Shown here in pieces: positions 35,104-45,494 of a stretch of 64,000 nucleotides of DNA; position 1 is the first letter of the stretch; the number at the start of each line of letters is the position of its first letter. A program made the translations under genes and the position numbers. Location of the stretch: assembly GCA_949130495.1 (NCBI GenBank), contig OX422219.1, forward strand, positions 269,747,111 to 269,811,110, written 5' to 3'. A model generated the notes under the pieces. The model searched no databases and was not told where the DNA came from. It worked only from the letters and a program-made list of their open reading frames with translations. This DNA is from Sambucus nigra (lineage: Eukaryota > Streptophyta > Magnoliopsida > Dipsacales > Adoxaceae).

Positions 35104-36506
35104 TATTTTTCTCTTACATTTTGCAAGTATTTCATACGAGTAAAGAAAAGAGAAAACTCAAAAATCAAGAAAGAAAGAAAACAAGGAAAGTCAAGGGAAA
35201 AGCAGTAACTCTACATTAGGAATTCGGACACAGAACCAAAAGGAAAGTTGAATCCCTCTAGCCGACAAGCACGTAGGAAGAAACGACATCCAAATCTGAA
35301 TCCCGGTTGAAAAGTTATGAAGATTCAAAGTTGAGAAGAGATTAAGAAAAATGAAAGAAGAAAAATACCAGCCGAACCGAACCGATGGAATATGTACTGG
35401 ATCGGTCCCAACACTGGAACCAGTAAACCAAACCGATACCGATCCAGCACTCTGAAAAACACCAAATCGGTTCTCCCATTAAAGAAGGAGAAATCGGACT
35501 GCTTCGGCGGACGGAATTTGTAATTTTATTTTCTCTTAAAAATAGTTTTGCATGGTGTAAACATTTCAAATAACGTGATGTATTTATTTCTTTGTCATAC
35601 TATATATATGGGGGGTTAGTTTTTGATAGTTTTGAGAAGTTCTTGAAGCAAAGATCCCTAGGATTCATATTGTTCAACTTCTGTTCATCATTTCTGATTA
35701 AATTCAAGGTTCTTCTTCATTCTAAGTAGTATTTTCTTCGTTGCTTTCAATTACTCTTTATATTTTTGGTTGGAGATTCATTATTTATTTTTTAGAATTA
35801 TCCTTTGCATGTTTAATCACACTTTTCACATAATTATATTTTAATGCAACATAGATTTCTTGATAAAACATAGTTACATAATGTCCGTCTTGATTTCCAA
35901 GGGTCAACCTTAAACAGTTCGCATGGGTATAAAAACACGTTCTTAAAATAAATAGTTAATTGGAACGCTTAGGTTCATTAGTACAAACATCGTAAGACTT
36001 TTAACCTCGCTTTCCCTAGGTAACCGAGGTGGATAAGAGTGTGATGCGCGTACGTTGTTTATATTCTTGATTATGTATAATGCGGGCTCATACCCTCATA
36101 TATCTAATGCTTGAGTTAAATAATGTCGTTGTTTCAATTAAGTATTTAATTCGAGACTAGTTTTCAAATCCAGTGGACTCAGTAGGGGTTGGGGGATTGT
36201 ATTCCGGCCTTATTTCTCATTTATATTCGTTAATTCGTAGTTAGTTAATTCTTGCTTGATTAAGTTAATTTAGTTAAATTCTACTTGTTTATCTGGTAGT
36301 AATTCATACCCTCAATCCAAAATCACCTTTTCTTATTCTTTTTGTAAGTCAAACCTTTAGGTTAGTCATATTTTCTCTATCCGTCGTCATGATTCTTTGT
36401 CTTAGTCCCTGAGATTGATACCTGGTTTACCGGAATATTACTTACGTGACCAATTTTCACTTGAATCGTATTCCCACGCACTAGAGACAAATTTTGAGTC
36501 GCGTCA
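35104..36506 (+). mobile_element. Athila-like 5' LTR, right piece
   Basis: It continues the LTR interrupted at 24487. It aligns with the minus-sense LTR 62029-63774, sharing CCCTAGGTAAC, ATGCGGGCT and CTCATATATCTAATGCTTGAG-like blocks. It ends GCGTCA like the relative's CACGTCA. A degenerate PBS follows. Confidence 0.8.
35371..35608 (+). promoter_or_regulatory. palindrome cluster and TATA box of the Athila-like LTR
   Basis: CCGAACCGAACCGAT, GGATCGGTCC (35399-35408), AACCGATACCGATCC and AATCGGTTCTCC lie within 35371-35490. TATATATA follows at 35601. The GGATCGGTCC unit belongs to the GGAYYRRTCC motif repeated eight times in the related LTR at the right edge. Confidence 0.45.
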
Positions 36507-36510
36507 AGTT

Positions 36511-36530
36511 TTTGGCAACATTGTCGGGAA
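36511..36530 (+). promoter_or_regulatory. decayed PBS of the Athila-like element
   Basis: TTTGGCAACATTGTCGGGAA, readable as a mutated TTTGGCGCCGTTGCCGGGGA. It begins a few bases after the LTR end. Confidence 0.65.
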
Positions 36531-36679
36531 CTACGTTAGATTTGTAGGATAAGTTGATTTAACTAAAAGTTGACTTCAATTCTTAAAAAGCCAAAAAAAA
36601 TCATAAAATCCAAAACATTAAAAAAATCAGAAAAAAAATAAAAAGTACAAAAATATTGAACATATCTCAAAGTCTTTTC

Positions 36680-38633
36680 ATGCAAAATCCTCAACAAACT
36701 TCTCAAGCTACTCCAACCCTCATTCACGAGAATTCAATAGTTGAGTACGACCCCGATAGCCCACACACTCCAAATGCTACTTAATTTTGGGTTCCACCAC
36801 CCAACTCCATCACGAGTCACACTTCTCGGGCGTCGAGTGAGGACTTCGAGTCATTTGGAGAGAGATCCAGGTAGGATCACGCTAGTTATGGTACGGGTGA
36901 GGGAAAGATATTGTATCGTCCCATGAGAGATCTCTTATATCCCGAGCGGACTGTCACTCCGGGATGCGTTCTATTTCCGTACAATGCGGGACATTTTCAC
37001 TTTTGCAATGGGATGATCCAGATTTTTCCCACCTTTCACGTTGTGGATTCGAAAAATACTTACCTCCACATTTGTGAGTTCAAAGCGACGTGCGTTACCT
37101 TTAGCGATCATACATGTATGCAAGACGTTATTCTCCTCAAGATTTTCCCTTTCTCTTTAAAGGATAAAGCTAAGACCTGGTTATGGTCTTTATCACCGAA
37201 TCCAATCAGATCTTGGAGAGAAATGAAATCTAAGTTTCTTCTGAAATTCTTCCCCCAACATCGAACAAATTCTATCAAAGCTAAAATTCAAACATTCTGA
37301 CAATTAGAAAATGAGACATTTGATCAATGTTACGAGAATTTTCAGGAGTTATTTAGTTCATGCTCACATCATGGATTTGAGAAGCATCGTCTCATCTCTT
37401 TGTTCCATCAAGGGCTAAGTATCACATCCAAACAACTCGTATAAACTATGTGTAAGGGAGGATTTTTAAGGCTAGATGTCAACGATGATGAGGCCCACCT
37501 TAAGTATGTAGCCGAGACTACTCAAGCGTGAGACACATCTGATCCCAATGCCCAAAACCGGGTTCGACAAACATCCACATATCCTTCTGCATCCGGAATC
37601 TATCATTTGGACAAAAAAGTCGAGTGGAACTATAAATCCAACCAACTTTATAAACAAATGGCAAACGTTGTCGAATCACGGGCAAGAGAAACACCCGGAT
37701 CCACTCAAGCAATGAGACAAAAGGTGTGTGCTATTTATGAGGCGGGCCAATAAATAAATGAATGCCCGATGATACCCGCCTACAAAGTCATGCTTCAAGA
37801 GAAAGTGGAAACAGTCAGATAATTTAAAAAAATTCAATGCCCCTCACGGGAATCCCTACAACCCTTCATAGAGGAACCATCCTAGTTTTAGCTATGGGCA
37901 ACCGAATGCCGCGTTGAAATCTAATTCACACGTTGCCCACTTCACCACTACCACCGCATTTTCAACATTCTCCGCGTATGCAAGAACCACCTTCTGCACC
38001 GTATATCAACCCATTGTGGAGAAATTTCGAGGATACCATCAATCAATTTATTCAATCTCAAATGTCAACCAATGCTCAAAATACCCGCATGTTCGTCGAA
38101 ATGAATGCGAACATTTTGATATTGCAATCTTCTTTAAGTATCCAAGGAAAGGGCAGGTTTCCGTCTCAAGGACAAAGACCTCCCCAGGGTCAAAATAATG
38201 TTATCCCTACTTCTAATGCTAATCAAAAGCAATGTAGAGCGATAACCACTCTACATAGTGGAAGAGTTGTTAACTTGTCACCTCCTCCACATGACGAGCA
38301 AAATGACAAGGAGATTTCTCCCGGCACGAAAGAGAACAAAGATGCCTCCTTAAGCAAGAATGGTAATAAAAATACAATCAATTCCAAGGTATTAGTAAAA
38401 CCACCCACAGCTGCGTCGTTCCCCCAACGGTTAGTCCCTCACTCGAAAGGAGTCTCTCGAGACGATGTGTTAGATGTATTTAAGCAAGTAAAGCTTAATT
38501 TGCCTTTTTTTGATGACATAAAGCAAGTTCCCGCCTATGCTAAAGTCCTTAAGGACTTATTGAAGGTGAAAATAAGGCTAAAGGTAAAGAAATATGTGTT
38601 CTTAGCACAAAATGTCAGCTCAATACAGTCAAG
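36680..38633 (+). pseudogene. Athila-type gag, decayed and truncated
   Basis: From ATG 36680 the frame runs through YDPDSPHTPNAT and, after stops, the capsid: PMRDLLYPERTVTPGCVLFP, LLKIFPFSLKDKAKTWL, SWREMKSKFLLKFFP, ENETFDQCYENFQELF, GLSITSKQLV. These are the Athila gag blocks. A frameshift lies between 37300 and 37933. The next frame (37933-38633) carries ITTLHSGRVVNL, AASFPQRL and NLPFFDDIKQVPAYAKVLKD, the gag-to-protease region. Gag forms the virus-like particle. The gene is cut at 38633 by the copia insertion; no Athila protease, RT or integrase remains in the window. Confidence 0.88.
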
Positions 38634-39724
38634 TGAAACGGCCCTTTAGTGTGCCCTTTAGGTAAAAACAACTTTGTTCCAATTTTTTGTTAAACCTAAT
38701 TTTAACTTCTTAAACCCTAAACATGCATCTAAGTGATTAAGTCCATTCCATGAATAAAGCATGCGGTAAAAGATACAATTTCAGGAAAAATCCTCGAAGG
38801 GCAAAACCTTTTATTTTCACTATAATTTTGTAAAGAACGGTTACAAGGATTACAATGAAAATAAGTGCGACATATGAAATACTCGCAGGTGTTGATTTCG
38901 ATGTCTCGGCTGAAATATCCGGTAGGAACTCCACGTGGTCAGCAGTAGAGAAGAAGACGGCTTCTCCACAAGTTACTTTATAAGAACTCCCTCTATAATA
39001 GCACGCAGCTCTTCGATTGTAGAGTTCTCCTCATAAAGTGCAACACGATGTAGTCAACGAATGAATTATCTCCCGATAAACGCGTTCAAGATCACTTAAC
39101 TTTGGAATTGAGTTATACGATCTTGAATAAACACCGAAAGATGAAAAACTGTATGGGAATAAGTTTTCAAAACTGTTCTTCCGTATCCAACTTTTGCAGA
39201 AAACGTTTTATTATATAACTGAGCATCATAGAGTCTAAGAAAATGAAAACACGAAAATCGAGGCGACAGGTCGTTCGAGCGAGATGAGATCGCATTCGCG
39301 CGACATGTGAATGTCGTTTGAACGACTTACTATCTCGTTCAAGCGAGCTACAGTATTTTAAATTAATATTTTTCTTTTAAATTAATCCTCGAATTTTCTT
39401 TAAATTTTTTGCAACTCAGAAATATTTTTAAAACATAAAAAGATTTAATTCCCAATTATTTAAATCACCCAGCACTTAATCAATATACGAAATTACTCAA
39501 ACGCTTATAAGTATTCATACTGGAGTGATCTTAAACAAATGCAACACCTCTTGACTTGAAATTTTCTTCAACGCTTTAGATTGCACATTCTTGGACTTGA
39601 ACTTTGTCATAGGCTCAATTAAACTCATTAAACTCCATAATTAAAACTAACCTAGACTTAAATTATTTTGTCCGGAATTAAGCCAATTAACACAAAAGTA
39701 CATGATAAGAATTATGTTCTTACA
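38634..39724 (-). repeat. 3' LTR of the SIRE-type element
   Basis: 1091 bases, complete; in minus sense TGTAAGAACA...GGCCGTTTCA. It has a TATA box (AGTTATATAA, 39211-39220) preceded by a palindrome cluster. Confidence 0.88.
39211..39348 (-). promoter_or_regulatory. palindrome cluster and TATA box, SIRE-type 3' LTR
   Basis: GTCGTTCGAGCGAGA, ATCGCATTCGCGCGAC, GTCGTTTGAACGACTT and TCTCGTTCAAGCGAG lie at 39270-39348. In minus sense the TATA box follows about 50 bases downstream. The other LTR has the same arrangement. Confidence 0.5.
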
Positions 39725-39739
39725 AATCTCCCCCTTTAG
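39725..39739 (-). promoter_or_regulatory. polypurine tract of the SIRE-type element
   Basis: In minus sense CTAAAGGGGGAGATT directly before the 3' LTR. Confidence 0.85.
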
Positions 39740-40713
39740 ATATTTCGGGACAAAACTAAACAGATATGCTACATGCCAAAAATAAATACATGTCCTATCT
39801 CAAAAACTCAGAAATATAAAAGTACAGGACATCGTAAAACTGAATAAATGGCAAGCATTTGAATCTGACTCTGTCTCTGAATGGCAATCATCTGAATCTG
39901 TCTCTGAATGTGATGTATCAATAAATATTTGAATCTCTGAAAACAATACCTACACACACGAGACACAAACAGATACCCGAGTGAAGTATGGAGTAATAAA
40001 CAAATATAATATCATAATAAATACTCCCCCTACATCACATATCTCTCCCCCTTTTTGCCTGGAATAGACAAAAGGTGGGACAAACACACCAAGTCTAGCA
40101 TGAATATATGAGAATGAACAACATGGCTAGAAAAACAATATAAGTATGACAATGGATAGAAAAATAGCAGTATCTGAAGCATAATAAGAGAATCAATAAA
40201 CTGCAAACGAAACAGTACATCCATGTCATAAAACCAAGAGAGATACAACTGATCAAAAGAGTACATCATATCAGAGAGAATAAAAATACATCAGAAATAT
40301 CAGTGTCTCAGATACAATGATAAAACAAATACAACTATGAATCAGTATGAGTATCATCATCAGCAGCATCATCATCATCATCAGTGTATGTGGAAGAAAT
40401 ATGCCCAAGTCCATAGGATCATGCGCCTCTCATTTGCTCTCTCTGCCTCATCTCATCAAAAAATGTTATCATCCTGGACTCTGCAAGCACACAGGCTTCG
40501 GCCTCAACATCAAATCTGGCCATGATAGAGTCATACATCCTGGACTGAGCACGGTAAAGTCAAAACCTCCTCCTCAATAGGACGAGTGGGAGCAGGAGTT
40601 GAGGGTGGTGGCTGAGAAAACTCAGAGGTGCTCGGGAAAGAGTGATCACCAGACTGACAGGGATTGACATCGGGGAAGGCTCCCTCAGGGGGTGGAGCAC
40701 AAGCTCTCACTGC
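39740..40713. other. noncoding interior between ORF and 3' LTR of the SIRE-type element
   Basis: No conserved domain. It includes a (CAT)n-like run (ATCATCATCATC, 40365-40383) and Ser/His-rich low-complexity frames. It probably corresponds to the 3' end of the env-like ORF region or the 3' UTR. Confidence 0.4.
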
Positions 40714-41562
40714 CTATAACAGATGACTCTCAGAACGAGTGAAAGTATTATGATCAATAACGACAGACGAAGGGAGATGCTGATCACCCTCTAAAACAGG
40801 AACACCGGTAGTTGTGAAAATGATGAAGATGAGAATCACATATGGAAGAGCAGAGCGGACTAGGATGGTACCACTGACGGTAATAGACGATATAACACGA
40901 AGCAAGACCGTCGGTAGATCGATATCCCACCTCTGAGAGACGTGATACATGAAATAGACAATGTCAGATCCAATCTGAGTATGATTTATCCTAGGACAAA
41001 TGGATGCTGACACAAACCTATTAAGTACACGAAAGGCAGGAAAAAGTTGGCGATGGTACATAATAGTACTTGCCTGGGGAATCTCCCGAAAGCAATGACA
41101 CAGAATATCATCATAGGTAGGTCCATCATCGATAAAAAGAGGAAACACAACGTCTGGGACACGAGGGAGGTGTAGAAGAGCAGCTATGAGATCTGCTACG
41201 ATGAGAGTAGGAATCCCTCGTACAGTAGAAAAGATCCCCTCAGCGCGTGGAAGAGCGCAAAAGAAAAACTCACGGATAATGTTCGGATAAATAACCCCAC
41301 AAACCTCAAACATATAATCCCATCCCCTATCAGATAACCAACGCGAAATACCTAACTCGGGAAACTCAGCATACCGAAATACCCTCTCTGGAACAACCGA
41401 ACGAATGTGTAGACCCAATAAATAGTAATGATCATACTCAGCACGAGTAGCCCATCTCACTGGGGAAAATGGGGGCCTACTGGCCTGAGCTATCTGAGCT
41501 CGAGCAGAGGGTGGTGGAACATCGAGTCGTCCTGTTGGAGCACAGTAGCGACGAGGTGCCAT
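40714..41562 (-). CDS. intact ORF with putative plant transposon (Transposase_32-like) domain
   Basis: The frame is open for 371 codons from 41829. I place the start at the inner ATG 41562, giving 282 residues, because the first 89 residues are hydrophobic leader-like translation and the conserved part begins after it. The core reads FPELGISRWLSDRGWDYMFE, then IIREFFFCAL, TVRGIPTLIVADLIAALLHL, matching the plant-specific 'putative plant transposon protein' domain (W-x-x-L...VREFY-x-N...VRG-x-x-V-x-x-S...I...LL-L). The biochemical role of this domain is unknown. It sits where SIRE elements carry an env-like ORF, between the pol position and the 3' LTR. It is the only long uninterrupted element ORF in the window; all its neighbours are broken. 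It is preceded by its own palindrome cluster (42084-42195). Confidence 0.7.
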   Translation of the reverse strand: MAPRRYCAPTGRLDVPPPSARAQIAQASRPPFSPVRWATRAEYDHYYLLGLHIRSVVPERVFRYAEFPELGISRWLSDRGWDYMFEVCGVIYPNIIREFFFCALPRAEGIFSTVRGIPTLIVADLIAALLHLPRVPDVVFPLFIDDGPTYDDILCHCFREIPQASTIMYHRQLFPAFRVLNRFVSASICPRINHTQIGSDIVYFMYHVSQRWDIDLPTVLLRVISSITVSGTILVRSALPYVILIFIIFTTTGVPVLEGDQHLPSSVVIDHNTFTRSESHLL

Positions 41563-42083
41563 GACGAAAGAGTGTAATTTGTGATGAGAGAAAGCGAATA
41601 GTCGCCGAGGAACACACACACCTAAGAACCTATCTCCGTATATTAGTCCAACCGAGCCACCGCGAACACCAACCACAACAACATCCAAAATCAGTAATAC
41701 AATCCAAAAGACAGCAGTCCAATTTTTCAAAACAGTTGTTTTAAAAAAAAATATGAACAGCATTACCTCGAAATCACTGAAAAATGGAAATCGTCGCCGG
41801 AGTACACAGTGAAAATCTGGAGGAACCACAACTATAGAGGGGCAGTCGCCAGGGAAGACAACGCCGGCTTAGCCACACACCGAAGAGCCACACGCTAGAG
41901 AAATAACTCAGAAAACAACCGTCGATAGAAAAACACACCCGAGAAGAGATGAAATCCCAGAAATATAAAGCTTCAAACGCTAAAAATGGTGGTATTTTTG
42001 AAAAACTGGTGTTGCTGCTTTTGAGTGCAGAGAAGGGTGATGAGAGAATGAAAGAAATTGAACGAGTTGTTTAAAGTGAAACC

Positions 42084-42195
42084 CCGATCTCGCTTGATCT
42101 CGCGCGAACGACTTAAGGATGTCGCTCGAACGATTTTGGTAAGTCGCTTGAACGACGTGTTCGCACGACATGAGATGTCGTTCGAACGAGATTTT
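42084..42195 (-). promoter_or_regulatory. internal palindrome cluster upstream of the 41562 ORF
   Basis: CTCGCGCGAACGACTT, GTCGCTCGAACGATTT, GTCGCTTGAACGACGT, TTCGCACGACA and GTCGTTCGAACGAG within 112 bases, the same motif type as in this element's LTRs. In minus sense GCTTTATATTTC (about 41964) and then the ORF follow. It suggests an internal promoter, which is unproven. Confidence 0.4.
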
Positions 42196-42315
42196 GAAAA
42201 TTTCCAGAAACACCCAAAAAGCATTCAGTATTTGCCCAATGAAAAAATAATCCAAAAATAGTACCTGGAACACAGAAACAGACTGCAAAACAGAAAATAG
42301 TGTAAAAAGTGACAA

Positions 42316-43279
42316 ACGTTCATATTAACATGGTACTAATGTGCTCAATTATGAAAGTGGATTGATTGGGAGTGAACTACAACAAATAAGTCATTATTTC
42401 AATACGTCGAATCGATCAAAGAGTTCTAATTGATAGAAAGGAATCATCAAACTTCATCAAAGCCATATGTGATAAAATAAGTATGAGTTTGATGAACTAA
42501 ACTTAATCCATATGCATACAAGTTCGGATTGTTAACGATTCTACATACAATAGCGTCATGATACGATGTTTCAACATAGGAGTCGTGGTGCAAACCCGTT
42601 TAAATTAATTTCCAACCAAACTCCCTCATATGAATTTATCAATCTCAACTAAGAGAAAGTCCAATTGGCCCCAATTTTTCTTGCCTTGATTTTCTTTTGG
42701 GCTCTTTTAAACGGTGGCTTTCACGACGAGTCAATTTATACTCTCGCAGCCCTTTCCCATGAACACTCATCATTTTTTTAAATATCAATTCTCACGAAAA
42801 ATGGTTCTTACAAGCACACCTCCTCCTTAAGTTTACTTACGCATAGATGACAAAATTGAGATAAGAATGTCTCACCAAACTCAAATATGCAAGAGAAGTC
42901 AAACATTCATATAAACTTATGCATGTGTGCAAGGATTGAATATAAGCAAAGTCGAATCAAAAAAGCATATCAACTTCGAAATAACCCCATAGTGCAAAGG
43001 TTAAGATCATTCTAGGCATCAATAGTAATGACCAAAAGTCCTAGCCACATGAATGATGAAAGAAGGGGGGGAATCAAGCATACCAATATCCCATATCAAC
43101 CATGTAACCTCATGACTCAAAAACCAAAAATATTTTTGTATTTTCAAAGGTTTTTATTAAACGAAAAATCTTTTTGTATTTTTGATAAAACTCAAATACA
43201 TACCAAAAACTAGAAACATGCCATAACACTAGCAAAATATAACGCATGATGTATATACTAGAGTATGACAAACCAACCA
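42316..43279 (-). other. interior of the SIRE-type element where pol would be expected; no gene
   Basis: About 1 kb of AT-rich sequence without RT, integrase or protease motifs in either strand. A complete copia pol would need about 4 kb, so it has been deleted or replaced. Confidence 0.6.
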
Positions 43280-44390
43280 ACAACCTCAATCGAAAGATGA
43301 AAGATGAAAGATGAGGAGAACCACGAGCAATGATGCGAGAATTACCAAGCCTAATACCTAATGCTTCTAAATCCGACTTCCTAACCCAAGTAGGTGTGAA
43401 CCGACTGGAAGGGGCATTGGGAAATGGAATGGCTTTAGACTTTTTAGGAGCATTCTTAAGATCGTAGAAAAACCGTCTACGATGACCTCTCCTACCGCAA
43501 TGAGTGCAAGTGTAGATACAGTGATGAGCGTGTCCTATAGGCCGATTATACCTCACGTTCCTAGGTGGCTCTCTCCTAAAGTTCCTAGGCGGCTCTCTTG
43601 TTTACATGATTTTGGCTTTGGGAGCAAGTGCGAAATGACTGTCGAAGCTAATACCACGCCGATTATCTTTGATTTTGACGGTGCCTAAGATTTTGTCTAA
43701 CTTTTCAAACCTAGCCTCCAAATCAAACTTAAGTTTACTCGAATCTCTCAATTTTTCTTCAATCTCACCTATCCCTGACTCAAGTAAATGCGTAGAATTT
43801 TCAAACTCCGGAATTTCCTTTTTTATAGTCTCCATCAATCCCCGAAGACTATCCTTCTCACCCTCGACATATTCTAGCTTCTCTCAAATTTTCTTTTCTT
43901 ATGCCCTAAGATCCTCAATTAATGCATTGGAATTATTTATTTATACGGCATGTTCTTTCAACATAGCTCCTAATTTCACGTTTGATTTCTTTGCTTTTAA
44001 AGTTTCTCCATATAATTCTTTGAAAGCAGTTTGAAAATCTCTCTCATCTTCGCTCTCATCCTCACTCACCTCCTCCTCACTCTCAGGAGTATCAACGTCT
44101 GTGGCTGCGGAACAACCATGCAAAGGTAAGTCTTTATCACTTACATAACTAGCCATAAAGGTGGGAAGTTCACGCTTATTAGCTTTCTTCTTCTGGGTCA
44201 CTATCACTAGGGGAAGAAACACGATTTATCGGTTTATTAAAATTCTCCCTAAGTTTAGTGGGACACTCATCTATCTTGTGACCAAAACCAGTTTTTTAAG
44301 AGCAATTTTCATGTGAGATTTCCAATTAGATGATTCAAACAAGTGAATTCTAAAATCATCAAAACCACCGAAAGGCATACCTAAAGACAT
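43280..44390 (-). pseudogene. SIRE-type gag, capsid deleted, two zinc-knuckle regions
   Basis: In minus sense from ATG 44390 a short start (FDDFRIHLFESSNWKSHMKI) runs almost directly into a decayed knuckle, KTGFGHKIDECP (about 44290). Then come an acidic stretch (SEEEVSEDESEDERD), a Lys/Glu coiled-coil-like part (44000-43602), and a second knuckle CTHCGRRGHRRRF (about 43510), in which the last Cys is Phe. It ends at TPTWVRKSDLEALG, typical just after SIRE gag. The order knuckle, acidic/coiled coil, knuckle is that of SIRE/Maximus gag. Most of the capsid is missing and frames are shifted. Confidence 0.7.
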
Positions 44391-44420
44391 GCGATCACAA
44401 ACACAATAAAATAGTGCAAC

Positions 44421-44437
44421 AAGATCTGATACCAATT
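44421..44437 (-). promoter_or_regulatory. PBS of the SIRE-type element
   Basis: In minus sense AATTGGTATCAGATCTT, the tRNA-Met-complementary site with one change in TGGTATCAGAGC. It directly follows the 5' LTR. Confidence 0.85.
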
Positions 44438-45494
44438 TGAAATGGCCCTTTAGTGTGACCTTTAGGTAAAATCAACTTTGTTCCAATTTTTAGTTAAAAC
44501 CAATTTTAACTTCTTAAACCCTAAACATGCATCTAAGTGATTAAACTCATTCCATGAGTAAAGCATGCGGTAAAAGATACAATTTTAGGAAAAATCCCCA
44601 AAGGGAAAAACCTTTTATTTTCACTATAATTTTGTAAATAATAGTTACAAGGATTACAATGAAAATAAGTGTGACATACGAAATACCCGCAGGTGTCGGT
44701 TTCGATGTCTCGGCTGAAATTTCTCGCAGGAACTCCAGGTGGTCAGCAGTAGAGAAGAAGACGGCTTCTCCACAAGTTACTTCATAAGAACTCCCTCTAC
44801 AATAGCATGCAGCTCTTCGGTTGTAGATATATACTCTCAAAGTACAACACGGTGTAGTCAACGAACGAATTATCTCCCGGTAAACGCATTCAAGATCACT
44901 TAACTTTGGAATTGAGTTATACGATCTTGAATAAACACCGAAACATGAAAAACTATATGGGTATAAGTTTTCAAAATTTTTCTACCCTATCCAACTTTTG
45001 CAGAAAATGTTTTATTATATAACTCAGCATCATAGAGTCCAAGAAAATGAAAACACGAAAATCGAGGCGACAGGTCATTCGAGCGAGATGAGATCTCGTT
45101 CGTGCGATATGTGAATGTCGTTTGAACGACTTACTATCTCGTTCGAGCGAGCTACAGTGTTTTAAATTAATATTTTTCTTTTAAATTAATCCTCAAATTT
45201 TCTTTAAACTTTTCGCAACTCATAAATATTTTTAAAACATAAAAAGATTTAATTCCCAATTATTTAAATCACTAAGCATTTAATCAATATACAAAATTAC
45301 TCAGATGCTTATAAGTATTCATACCTGAGTGACCTTAAACAAATGCAACACCTCTTGACTTGAAATTTTCTTCAACGCTTTAGATTGCACATTCTTGGAC
45401 TTGAACTTTGTCATAGGCTCAATTAAACTCCATAATTAAAACTAGCCCAAACTTAATTTATTTTTTTCGGAATTAAGCCAATTAACACAAAAGT
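44438..45494 (-). repeat. 5' LTR of the SIRE-type element, first ~26 bases lost
   Basis: Colinear with 38634-39724 but stops at ACACAAAAGT, after which LTR-X copy 4 resumes. It includes a TATA box (45014-45023) and palindrome cluster (45070-45151) as in the 3' LTR. Confidence 0.85.
45014..45151 (-). promoter_or_regulatory. palindrome cluster and TATA box, SIRE-type 5' LTR
   Basis: Palindrome-like units GTCATTCGAGCGAGA, TCTCGTTCGTGCGAT, GTCGTTTGAACGACTT, TCTCGTTCGAGCGAG, then in minus sense AGTTATATAA about 50 bases downstream. Confidence 0.5.

Larger units (their letters stand above)
38634..45494 (-). mobile_element. SIRE-type Ty1/copia element without pol, 6.9 kb, minus strand
   Basis: Two similar LTRs (38634-39724 and 44438-45494) flank a 4.7-kb interior. 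In minus sense the right LTR ends TTTCA, followed by AATTGGTATCAGATC (tRNA-Met PBS). The interior carries gag remnants and a plant-transposon-domain ORF, then CTAAAGGGGGAGATT and the 3' LTR starting TGTAAGAACATAATTC. The right LTR lacks its first ~26 bases, so a deletion passes through this boundary. No protease, integrase, RT or RNase H motif is found. The left flank is TCAAG within Athila gag; the right flank was lost. Confidence 0.85.

Noticed and set aside
43110..43556. 148-codon ORF as an independent zinc-finger gene
   Set aside because: It is the second knuckle region of SIRE-type gag running on into noncoding sequence; the final Cys is lost.
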